A stretch of 34,084 bases of DNA. Origin: Candidatus Acutalibacter pullistercoris (GTDB lineage: Bacteria; Bacillota; Clostridia; Oscillospirales; Acutalibacteraceae). The DNA lies in NCBI GenBank assembly GCA_019115285.1, contig DXDU01000094.1:1-34084 (forward strand). Reading direction: 5' to 3'. Under the pieces are notes generated by a model that saw only the letters and a program-made list of their open reading frames with translations, was not told the DNA's origin and ran no database searches. A program made the translations under genes and the position numbers. Shown one piece after another: positions 15,052-22,394 of this stretch (position 1 is its first letter; every line of letters starts with the position of its first letter).

Positions 15052-18000
15052 ATGAAGCGAATGAAAAAACTGTTGGCATTCCTGCTGGCTGCCATGCTTC
15101 TGTTAAGCATGATCCCTATCTCGGCGAGTGCGTATACCACCGCAAATGTTTCGGGGTATAACATCAATGTGAGATATTCTAAAACAGACCTGGAAACATC
15201 CCGCGATGTTGATATGACCGCAAAAGTAATGTATCAAGGTCAGCTTTTAGGCACTCTGTCCATACCAGACGTTAGGCCTGAATACAACATGACATTTTCG
15301 GTTACGGGTGGCAACTACGAAATTGAAGATGTTGTGTTGACTGAAGGCGGCACTGCGCTTAGTTACATCGAGGGAGATTCCACTTCAATTACTTATCAAT
15401 TTACTGGTGACTGGGATTACCATAGCACCGCAACTGTGGAAGTAAATCTCTGCCCGCCTTATGAAAACCCCACCATTGTTGACAGGATTGATACAGCTGG
15501 ATTAATTGAATACAGAGCTTACGAGCCTGCTCTCCTGAAATTTTTAAAGCTCAATGGTGTTACTGTAGACGAATCCACTGAAATTACTGATGTCGATGTT
15601 CATTTTGTCAAGAATTATGTTTTGGGAAGCGGCGAAGCTGGCTTCGGCGATACACCCACTGGCGCAGGTCGCTTACCGTATTTTGTCGCCGTATATTCTG
15701 GCGCAGTTGATGCCGGTCAGCCAGAAAACTTCCGTTATTTGAAAATCTCTTATGAACTAGGAGATGGAACTATTGGTTCCGCGAAAGTTTATTCGGGAGA
15801 CTTACGGTTTGTCAACAAGTCCACCCTTGGAGGCAATTACCCTATCTACGAGATCGAAGCCGACAATGATGACATTTACAGCGTCGCTTTCTATAAGCAG
15901 GTTGGTGGCACTACCTCCACATGGGATCTATACGACCTACACTTTGTTGAGCGCGGCAACAACTTTGCCGACCATAAAATGCCTTCTAACCCCACGTATG
16001 GTGGCAGCATCACCTTCATCAACTGGGACCATAACGAAAATGGCGGCGACCCCTTCCTCCCCTACGAGGACATCAACGAAGACACCGTGCTTTATGGGCA
16101 GGTGCTGGTTGCAGGGAATCAGGGCGGCACAGTGCTCCACGTAATGAACACCGAGAATGCCCTTCTTAATCGTTACCTTGAACTTTATCAGGCCCAGGAA
16201 GGCGCAGACCAGAACACAACTATCAGTGACGTGGAGATCAATACCATTATGGTCTCTAGCGCCACTCAAGAAAAGAACACAAATCCCGACTTCCGTGAAA
16301 ACGGATGGAATGATGGCCATACTCATTATGTAGTACACAATCGCGAAGTACCCGGGACCGCCGCCGAAGGCTGGAATCACCATATTGCTCTTACAGATAT
16401 CGCATCTGTAACCATCAACGGTAAAGTTGGTGACAAAGAATTTAAAGTGGAAATCCCAGTGAGCGAAAACCCTGGAGACTTCAGTGTCGTCAGTGTTGAC
16501 AGTATGGAAGGCGGTGTCATGGGCATTATTGCCGAGCTGATCATCAACCCCAAGCCCGCTGACCCTGATTATGACGACTGGGGCGACGAAGAGAACCCCA
16601 CTGGCGACGACCTGTACGCCCAGACCGGCGTAGTTGTGGACTGCACCAACGGGACCGCCGGCCACACCGACGGCGAGTACGAGCTGGTGAGCACCGAAGG
16701 CACCATGAAGTGGTCTACGGAACAGAACGCCTACGTGTACGAGATTGAGGTTAAGCCTGACGCCTACGTTGGCAAGTACAACACGGAAAACACGGGCACC
16801 ACCCACACCCTCTCCCCCGACAACCAGTCCGGTACCATCGTTCTGGTGTTTAGGGACGGCAAATGGTCTGCGGTGGACGGCGAGAGCACCGTTACCTTTA
16901 CCGTTACCTGCGAAGGCGAGCAGGGTGGCGGCGACCCTGGCACGGAGCCCGAAAAGCCTGATGAAGAAGTAATCGCAACAAACTTTGGTGAGAACGCTGT
17001 AAAGGTTTTCTGCACTTGGAAGCCTGATAATCACGTTTCTAAAACCTATAATTTAACTGCTGATGCCATTGATGTTGGCGAGCCCTACCCTGACGGAGAT
17101 ACATACTACTGCGACGTTACCATTTTCGCCGCTTCTTTTGTGAGCCAGTACACGCCCGACGGCGTTAAGCACGAGCTCGCTGATGCATCCAAGAACACTG
17201 GGAGCTTCAAGCTTTACTATGACGGCGACGGCGCTAAGTGGCTGCTTGCTGAAGGTCAGAACAAGCCTTATGTGATCTTCGAAGTAACCTGCAAGGATGG
17301 CGGCAGCGGCGGAGAGCCCGAGGAACCCAATGAGCCCACTGCGCCCACCTACGATGATCTGGAAGACCTGATCAAAGTCACTGTTGACTGCACCAACACT
17401 CAGATCAATCCCGCGCACCCCAACGGGAACTATGAATTAATGCAGGGCACCTATGATGTGGTGAAGGCTTCCACTGGTGACACCTGGACCGTTACCGTTC
17501 GTTCCGGTGATTATATCGTCAATTACGAGAAGGAGAACGGCAACGTACCCCACGGCCTGACCAACGATACCGACACAGGCAGTGAAACCGTCTCTGTCGT
17601 CAAAGAAGGAGATGACTGGAAGCTGGCCAACGGCAGCGCTCCCACCACCATCACTTTCGAAGTGAAGTGCGGCAGCACTATTGTCGAGGTCCCCGGTGAG
17701 GGCGAAGACCACTGGTACCCTGTGTACGTGGACCCCGAAGACCCCACCGATCCGGACCAGACTGGCGTGTCCGATCTGTTGGAGACCGACGACCACATTC
17801 AGTACCTGTTCGGCTATCCCGACGGCAGCTTCGGGCCCGATCGGAACATGACCCGCGCCGAGGCCGCCCAGATGTTCTACAACCTCTTGAAGAACAAGAA
17901 TGTGGACGCTGAGCCCGCCTTCGACGACGTGCCCGAAGGCGCCTGGTACGCCACCCCCGTCAATGTCATGGCGGAGCTGGGCATTGTAAACGGCGTTGGC

Positions 18001-18414
18001 GACGACAAGTTCGAGCCCAACCGGGAGATCACCCGCGCTGAGTTCACCACCATGGCCATGCGCTTTGCCAAGGTGCCCTCCGGCGGCGTCAACATCTTCA
18101 CCGACGTGAACCCCGACGATTGGTTCTACAGCTACGTGGTCAACTCCATCCAGTACGGCTGGATCGAGGGCTACGGCGACGGCACCTTCCGTCCCGACCG
18201 GCTGATCACCCGCGCTGAGGTGACCACCATCGTCAACCGCATGCTGGACCGCCAGGCCGACATGGCGTATGTGATCCAGCACAGGGCCGAACTCAACCAG
18301 TTCACCGACCTGACCACCGAGCACTGGGCTTACTACACCATTGTGGAAGCCACCAACGAGCACGACTACAAGAAGCCTGCCATCGGCGAGGACTGGACCT
18401 CTCTGAAGAAGTAA
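15052..18414 (+). CDS. Secreted SLH-domain surface protein with three internal repeats
   Basis: This 1120-residue protein has a Sec signal peptide (MKRMKKLLAFLLAAMLLLSM...ISASA). A large N-terminal region of unknown fold follows. Three related modules of about 100 residues begin near 525, 647 and 773; each has a VxVxCT-type start and a (T)FxVxC end, and they are joined by Pro/Glu-rich linkers. Three SLH domains lie near 907-950, 957-1008 and 1014-1066 (GYPDGSFGPDRNMTRAEAA, GVGDDKFEPNREITRAE, GYGDGTFRPDRLITRAE). SLH domains bind pyruvylated secondary cell-wall polymer, so the protein should sit on the cell surface. No promoter is seen in the 53 bp before it (ribosome site TGAGGTG), so expression probably comes from the invertible promoter. 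The first 300 or so residues are coded by visibly more A/T-rich DNA. Confidence 0.9.
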   Translation: MKRMKKLLAFLLAAMLLLSMIPISASAYTTANVSGYNINVRYSKTDLETSRDVDMTAKVMYQGQLLGTLSIPDVRPEYNMTFSVTGGNYEIEDVVLTEGGTALSYIEGDSTSITYQFTGDWDYHSTATVEVNLCPPYENPTIVDRIDTAGLIEYRAYEPALLKFLKLNGVTVDESTEITDVDVHFVKNYVLGSGEAGFGDTPTGAGRLPYFVAVYSGAVDAGQPENFRYLKISYELGDGTIGSAKVYSGDLRFVNKSTLGGNYPIYEIEADNDDIYSVAFYKQVGGTTSTWDLYDLHFVERGNNFADHKMPSNPTYGGSITFINWDHNENGGDPFLPYEDINEDTVLYGQVLVAGNQGGTVLHVMNTENALLNRYLELYQAQEGADQNTTISDVEINTIMVSSATQEKNTNPDFRENGWNDGHTHYVVHNREVPGTAAEGWNHHIALTDIASVTINGKVGDKEFKVEIPVSENPGDFSVVSVDSMEGGVMGIIAELIINPKPADPDYDDWGDEENPTGDDLYAQTGVVVDCTNGTAGHTDGEYELVSTEGTMKWSTEQNAYVYEIEVKPDAYVGKYNTENTGTTHTLSPDNQSGTIVLVFRDGKWSAVDGESTVTFTVTCEGEQGGGDPGTEPEKPDEEVIATNFGENAVKVFCTWKPDNHVSKTYNLTADAIDVGEPYPDGDTYYCDVTIFAASFVSQYTPDGVKHELADASKNTGSFKLYYDGDGAKWLLAEGQNKPYVIFEVTCKDGGSGGEPEEPNEPTAPTYDDLEDLIKVTVDCTNTQINPAHPNGNYELMQGTYDVVKASTGDTWTVTVRSGDYIVNYEKENGNVPHGLTNDTDTGSETVSVVKEGDDWKLANGSAPTTITFEVKCGSTIVEVPGEGEDHWYPVYVDPEDPTDPDQTGVSDLLETDDHIQYLFGYPDGSFGPDRNMTRAEAAQMFYNLLKNKNVDAEPAFDDVPEGAWYATPVNVMAELGIVNGVGDDKFEPNREITRAEFTTMAMRFAKVPSGGVNIFTDVNPDDWFYSYVVNSIQYGWIEGYGDGTFRPDRLITRAEVTTIVNRMLDRQADMAYVIQHRAELNQFTDLTTEHWAYYTIVEATNEHDYKKPAIGEDWTSLKK

Positions 18415-18434
18415 GCTTCTCCCCTATGTAACAG

Positions 18435-18467
18435 AGATCCCCCGGGCAACCGGGGGATCTTTTTTTA
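18435..18467 (+). terminator. Rho-independent terminator of the SLH protein gene
   Basis: An 11-bp stem AGATCCCCCGG / CCGGGGGATCT with loop GCAA is followed by a run of T. It closes the switch-controlled transcription unit. Confidence 0.9.
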
Positions 18468-19064
18468 CTTCTTGTCGAAGGCCGGGTTAAAGGCGTAGAA
18501 GTTCTTGCTGTCCAGCTTGTCGGTGAGAATCCGCAGCGCCTCGCCGAAGCGCTGGTAGTGCACCACTTCCCGCTCCCGCAAAAACTTGATGGGGTCCCGC
18601 ACGTCCGGGTCGTCGGCGAACCGCAGGATGTTGTCGTAGCTGAGCCTGGCCTTCTGCTCGGCGCCCAGGTCCTCGTGCAGGTCCGCCAAGGGGTCCCCGG
18701 TGACCGAGAAGGTCTGGGCGCTAAACGGCATTCCAGAGGCCGCCACCGGGTACACCCCGGCGGTGTGGTCCACAAAGTAGTCGTCAAAGCCCTGGGCCTT
18801 AATCTCCTCCGGCGTCATACCCCTGGTCAGCTGGTAGACGATGGCCCCCACCATCTCCAGGTGAGACAGCTCTTCCGTGCCCACGTCGGTGAGAATGGCT
18901 TTCAGCTCCGGGTAGGGCATGGCGTACCGCTGGCTCAGGTACCGCAGCGAGGCCCCAATCTCCCCGTGGGGCCCGCCGTACTGGGTGATGATCATCTTCG
19001 CCAGGCGCGGGTTGGTGTTCTTAATGCGAATGGGGTACTGCAGCCGCTTTTCGTAGACAAACAT
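18465..19064 (-). CDS. cotJC: Spore coat protein CotJC (manganese-catalase family)
   Basis: This 199-residue protein begins MFVYEKRLQYPIRIKNTNP and has ferritin-like helices with metal ligands in GEIGASLRYLSQRY, TEELSHLEMVGAIVYQL, DLGAEQKAR and EREVVHYQRFGEAL. These Glu and His positions match the di-manganese site of Mn-catalases. CotJC is an inner spore-coat protein and may protect the forming spore from peroxide. It is the last of three genes in the order cotJA-cotJB-cotJC, directly following cotJB with no gap. Confidence 0.94.
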   Translation of the reverse strand: MFVYEKRLQYPIRIKNTNPRLAKMIITQYGGPHGEIGASLRYLSQRYAMPYPELKAILTDVGTEELSHLEMVGAIVYQLTRGMTPEEIKAQGFDDYFVDHTAGVYPVAASGMPFSAQTFSVTGDPLADLHEDLGAEQKARLSYDNILRFADDPDVRDPIKFLREREVVHYQRFGEALRILTDKLDSKNFYAFNPAFDKK

Positions 19065-19316
19065 TCAGTTCCCCTCCTTTTCCCAGGGCCACGGGTCGCT
19101 GACCCAGGCCCACCGGCTGGTGTTCTGGCTCAGTTCCCCCATAGGGCCGAACTGCTCCTCGTACTCTTTCGTCAGCTTGGCGGCCCGGGCCTCGTACTCC
19201 TCCAGCCGCTTGGCCGCCTCTTTGTGGTTGGGGTGGGTGTCCAAAAACAGGTGCAGCTCCCAGCAGGCGAACCTGGCGGCGTACACCCGTTTGCGCAGCA
19301 GCCGTTCCTCCGTCAT
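19065..19316 (-). CDS. cotJB: Spore coat protein CotJB
   Basis: This 83-residue protein has the CotJB pattern: an N-terminal helix RVYAARFACWELHLFLDTHPNH, a charged helix of KRLEEYEARAAKLTKEYEEQFGP, and the aromatic end WAWVSDPWPWE. It is needed, as far as is known, for assembly of the other CotJ proteins. It overlaps cotJA by 4 bp and abuts cotJC, so the three are one operon. Confidence 0.93.
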   Translation of the reverse strand: MTEERLLRKRVYAARFACWELHLFLDTHPNHKEAAKRLEEYEARAAKLTKEYEEQFGPMGELSQNTSRWAWVSDPWPWEKEGN

Positions 19317-19516
19317 CTGGGCTCCCCCCTTCTCCCCAAAAACGGTTTATCCAGCGCCGGGAACAGCGTCCCGGCGTCCAAGGCCCGGTCGGTGGGCAGC
19401 AGGTCCCCCGTCCACTGCTGGTAAGGCACGTAAGCCATGCCGGGCACCGGGTCCCGGGGCAGCGGGGGCAGCGTCTCGTACAGGCCGCAGGCGGCGCCAG
19501 TCATCTCTTCCGCCAA
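19313..19516 (-). CDS. cotJA: Spore coat-associated protein CotJA
   Basis: This 67-residue protein matches CotJA in its middle (MAYVPYQQWTGDLLPTDRALDAGTLFPALDKPFLG). The chosen start is TTG at 19516, because GGGGAGATACCA precedes it; ATG at 19504 is an alternative with a poor ribosome site. It is first in the cotJ operon. A CATACCCT sequence at 19574-19581 (minus strand) weakly resembles a sigma-E -10 element, which would fit mother-cell expression, but I found no matching -35. Confidence 0.85.
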   Translation of the reverse strand: MAEEMTGAACGLYETLPPLPRDPVPGMAYVPYQQWTGDLLPTDRALDAGTLFPALDKPFLGRRGEPR

Positions 19517-19602
19517 TGGTATCTCCCCTTTCTCTCTTTTGGGAACAGGCCCAGGGCCTTGTCCCCTTGCTACAGGGTATGCCCCAAGGGGAGATTGGGT
19601 TC

Positions 19603-19637
19603 CAAAAAAAAAGAGCCGGCTCCGAAGAGCCGGCTCT
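19603..19637 (-). terminator. Terminator of the ACT-domain gene
   Basis: A perfect 11-bp stem AGAGCCGGCTC / GAGCCGGCTCT with loop is followed on the minus strand by a run of nine T. Confidence 0.88.
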
Positions 19638-19651
19638 CTCTTTTTAGTTTC

Positions 19652-20083
19652 TCACATGGCGTCTAAATCGGACTGCTCCAGGATGAAGAAGCCGTTGGCC
19701 TTCAAGGTCTCGGCGGCCTTCTCCCCCTGGCTGACCCGGATGATGACGTAGGCCCTGCCCTTGTCCCGGCTGATGAAGGCGTACATGTACTCCATGTCGA
19801 AGCCCTTGTCCGCCAGCAGGCGCACGGCAGAGGCAAAGCACCCCGGCCGGTCGTCAAACCCTACGGCGATGACGTTTGTCAAGGACACGGTCATGCCGTG
19901 AGACTTCAGGGTCTCCACGGCCTGCTTGGGCTTATCAACGATCACCCGCAGAATGCCGAAATCGCTGGTATCCGCCACGGAGATAGCCCGGATATCCACC
20001 CCGGCCTCGGCCAAAGCCTCGGTGATCTCCGCCAGGCGGCCCGGCTTGTTCTCCACGAACACAGAAAGCTGCTGGATCTGCAT
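19652..20083 (-). CDS. Tandem ACT-domain protein
   Basis: The protein is 143 residues from the ATG at 20083, preceded by AAGGAG at 8 nt, which is better than the track start at 20101. It consists of two ACT domains: LSVFVENKPGRLAEITEALAEAGVDIRAI and VIAVGFDDRPGCFASAVRLLADKGFDMEY. ACT domains bind small ligands, usually amino acids. Stand-alone ACT pairs beside phenylacetate-CoA ligase and ior genes are common in anaerobes, and I infer a regulatory role, perhaps sensing an aromatic amino acid. It has its own promoter. Confidence 0.88.
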   Translation of the reverse strand: MQIQQLSVFVENKPGRLAEITEALAEAGVDIRAISVADTSDFGILRVIVDKPKQAVETLKSHGMTVSLTNVIAVGFDDRPGCFASAVRLLADKGFDMEYMYAFISRDKGRAYVIIRVSQGEKAAETLKANGFFILEQSDLDAM

Positions 20084-20153
20084 ACTGTCAACTCCTTCCA
20101 AAACTGGGGCTGCCCCTCGAAGGGGCGCCGTCTTTCACGTTCTCCCTGGTCTC

Positions 20154-20182
20154 AGTATACCACAGCCCAGGGGCGTTGTCGA
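20154..20182 (-). promoter_or_regulatory. Promoter of the ACT-domain gene
   Basis: On the minus strand TCGACA, a 17-bp spacer and TATACT lie just after the paaK stop. A short hairpin GCCCC-TTCGA-GGGGC (about 20112-20126) follows in the leader. Confidence 0.6.
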
Positions 20183-20189
20183 GATAAAA

Positions 20190-21494
20190 TCAAACCATCT
20201 TCCGCCGGTCGATGACCCGCTTGGCCTTGCCCTCGCTGCGCTCGATGGTCTTGGGACCAACCAGGGTGATCTTGGCGGCGATGTTCAAGGTGGAGTGAAG
20301 GGCGTCGGCGATGGTGCGCTCCACCCGCTCCAGGTTCCGCACGGTGTCGGAGAACATGCCCTCGTTCATCTCCACCTGCACCTCCAGGGTGTCCAGGTTG
20401 TTCTTCCGGTCCACGATCATCCGGTAGTTGGGGTCCATGCCCAAGTCCAGCAGCACGCTTTCAATCTGGCTGGGGAACACGTTGATGCCCCGGATGATGA
20501 GCATGTCGTCGGTGCGGCCCTTGGGCTTGGTCATGCGCACAGTGGTGCGGCCGCAGGCGCACTTCTCGTGGGTGAGAGAGCAGATGTCCCTGGTGCGGTA
20601 CCGGATGAGAGGCAAGGCCTCCTTCCCGATGCAGGTGAACACCAACTCCCCCTCTTCCCCGTCGGGCAGCTGCTCCCCGGTGGCGGGATCGATGATCTCG
20701 GGGTAGAAGAAGTCCTCCTGGACATGCATGCCGTTTTGCTCCTCGCACTCGCAGGCCACGCCAGGGCCGGCGATTTCAGACAGGCCGTAGATGTCGTAGG
20801 CCTTGATGGCAAGGGCCTTCTCAATCTCCCGGCGCATCTCCTCGGTCCAGGGCTCGGCGCCGAAAATGCCAATGCGCAGCCGCAGGCTCTTGGGGTCGAT
20901 GCCCTTGTCCCGCACCGTCTCCCCGATGTACATGGCGTAGCTGGGGGTGCAGGCCAGGATGTCGGAGCCGTAGTCCTGGAGGATCTGCACCTGGCGGTTG
21001 GTGTTGCCGGAGGACACGGGGATGACGGTGGCCCCCATCTTCTGGGCGCCGTCGTGCAGCCCCAAGCCGCCGGTGAACAGGCCGTAGCCGTAGCTCACGT
21101 GGACGAAGTCCTCGTGGTTGCCGCCGCAGGCCACAATGGAGCGGGCGGCGGAAGTGGCCCACACGTCCAGGTCACGCTCGGTGTAGGCCACCACGGTCTG
21201 CTTGCCGGTGGTGCCGGAGGAGGCGTGGACCCGGGCCAGGTCGTCCCGGGGCACGGCCACCAGGCCGAAGGGGTAGGTGTCCCGCAGGTCCTGCTTGGTA
21301 GTGAAGGGCAGCTTTGTCAAGTCGTCGATGGTCTGGATGTCCTCGGGCTTGAGGCCCATCTCGTCGAAGCGCTTGCGGTACAGGGGAACCTTCTCATAGC
21401 AGCGCTTCACCATCTCCCGCAGCCGCTGGGACTGTATCTCCCGCAGCTCCTCCCGGGAGGCGCACTCGACCTCAGGCTGAAAATAATTTGGCAT
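20190..21494 (-). CDS. paaK: Phenylacetate-CoA ligase (copy 1)
   Basis: This 434-residue adenylate-forming enzyme is of normal PaaK length. The N-terminal ERM-like block RLREMVKRCYEKVPLYRKRF, the ATP-binding loop HASSGTTGKQTVVAYTERDL, YGLSEIAGPG and the C-terminal KPKGRTDDMLIIRGINVFP are all present. It activates phenylacetate or another arylacetate to its CoA thioester using ATP. Beside iorAB it may also run in the energy-conserving direction from aryl-acetyl-CoA, as proposed for archaeal and clostridial pathways; this is inference. The aerobic paa ring-opening genes are absent. Confidence 0.94.
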   Translation of the reverse strand: MPNYFQPEVECASREELREIQSQRLREMVKRCYEKVPLYRKRFDEMGLKPEDIQTIDDLTKLPFTTKQDLRDTYPFGLVAVPRDDLARVHASSGTTGKQTVVAYTERDLDVWATSAARSIVACGGNHEDFVHVSYGYGLFTGGLGLHDGAQKMGATVIPVSSGNTNRQVQILQDYGSDILACTPSYAMYIGETVRDKGIDPKSLRLRIGIFGAEPWTEEMRREIEKALAIKAYDIYGLSEIAGPGVACECEEQNGMHVQEDFFYPEIIDPATGEQLPDGEEGELVFTCIGKEALPLIRYRTRDICSLTHEKCACGRTTVRMTKPKGRTDDMLIIRGINVFPSQIESVLLDLGMDPNYRMIVDRKNNLDTLEVQVEMNEGMFSDTVRNLERVERTIADALHSTLNIAAKITLVGPKTIERSEGKAKRVIDRRKMV

Positions 21495-21563
21495 GGGGGT
21501 TCGTTCCTTTCTCTGTGTAGGGTCACCGGGTCGGGCCCGGAGAAGTGACTAATGTAGTAGAGC

Positions 21564-22133
21564 TCACGCGTTCCAGCCCAGGTCGAAGGCCTTTTTATTC
21601 AGCTCCAGGAACTTCTGGGGCACGCAGCGCTCCACGGCAGAGAGCCACAGCTCCTTGTCGCCGCCCAGACGCTTTGCCATGGCGCCCATGAGCACCACGT
21701 TCACAGCCTTCTGGGAACCGGCCTGCCGGGCCAGCTCCAGGGCGTCCACCGCCAGCACATCCACGCCCTTTTTCTCCATGTCCTCCAAGATCCCCTGGGG
21801 ATATTCCTTCTCCCCGGTGACCACGGGCATGGGGTCGATGCGCTGGGTGCTGGTGATGACGGTGCCGCCCACCTTCAGGTAGGGCAGGAACCGGGCGGCC
21901 TCCAGCTGCTCGAAGGCCAGCACCACGTCGGCCTCCCCCGTCTCGATCACCGGGGAGTAGACCTTGTCTCCATAGCGGACGTAGGTCACCACAGACCCGC
22001 CCCGCTGGCTCATGCCGTGGACCTCGCTGACTTTCACGTCATAGCCCTGGTCCATCATGGCGTCGCCCAGAATACGGCTGGCAAGCAAGGTGCCCTGCCC
22101 GCCCACGCCGACGATCATTACGCTTTTTACCAT
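21564..22133 (-). CDS. iorB: Indolepyruvate:ferredoxin oxidoreductase, beta subunit
   Basis: The protein is 189 residues from the ATG at 22133 (AAAGGTGATAACT upstream); the longer track ORF to 22193 is not needed. It matches the gamma-type domain of 2-oxoacid:ferredoxin oxidoreductases: VMIVGVGGQGTLLASRIL, VSEVHGMSQRGGSVVTYVRYG and LAFEQLEAARFLPYL. With IorA it decarboxylates aryl pyruvates (indole-, phenyl- and hydroxyphenylpyruvate) to aryl-acetyl-CoA and reduced ferredoxin. It is separated from iorA by a structured spacer of about 260 bp, unusual for two subunits of one enzyme. Confidence 0.94.
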   Translation of the reverse strand: MVKSVMIVGVGGQGTLLASRILGDAMMDQGYDVKVSEVHGMSQRGGSVVTYVRYGDKVYSPVIETGEADVVLAFEQLEAARFLPYLKVGGTVITSTQRIDPMPVVTGEKEYPQGILEDMEKKGVDVLAVDALELARQAGSQKAVNVVLMGAMAKRLGGDKELWLSAVERCVPQKFLELNKKAFDLGWNA

Positions 22134-22394
22134 AGTTATCACCTTTTTCTCTGGTGTTAAGATCCTGCATGGAGCACCGGCCGGATGTCTCACCCTGGCT
22201 GGCGCCCACCCCCTGCCCCCTCCCGCGCATTTCCCTGGCGATGGCTTTTCGCCAAGAGGCGCGGGAGGGGGAGGGGATTTTTCGAAAGGGGGCGGAGCCC
22301 CCTTTCGATGTCCTCCATTCGGGGGCCTTTTTATTCGCGAGGAAAGAGGCGCTGCCGTATGCCGGCGGCAAACCAGCCCCTCCTGGCGGCGGTC
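22134..22394. repeat. Structured GC-rich spacer between iorA and iorB
   Basis: No gene is present. A 13-bp perfect inverted repeat (CCCCCTCCCGCGC at 22216-22228, GCGCGGGAGGGGG at 22259-22271) encloses a small GGCGA/TCGCC hairpin. Next to it an 11-bp hairpin TCGAAAGGGGG / CCCCCTTTCGA (22282-22308) is found. Neither ends in a T-run on the minus (coding) strand, so they look like a REP-type element or mRNA-stability structures rather than terminators. Confidence 0.7.

Noticed and set aside
19926-21548. Very long + strand ORF (540 aa) opposite paaK and the ACT gene
   Set aside because: It is a shadow of GC-rich codon usage; the translation is His/Gly/Val/Leu-rich repeats of the antisense frame without domains, and the minus-strand genes are certain.
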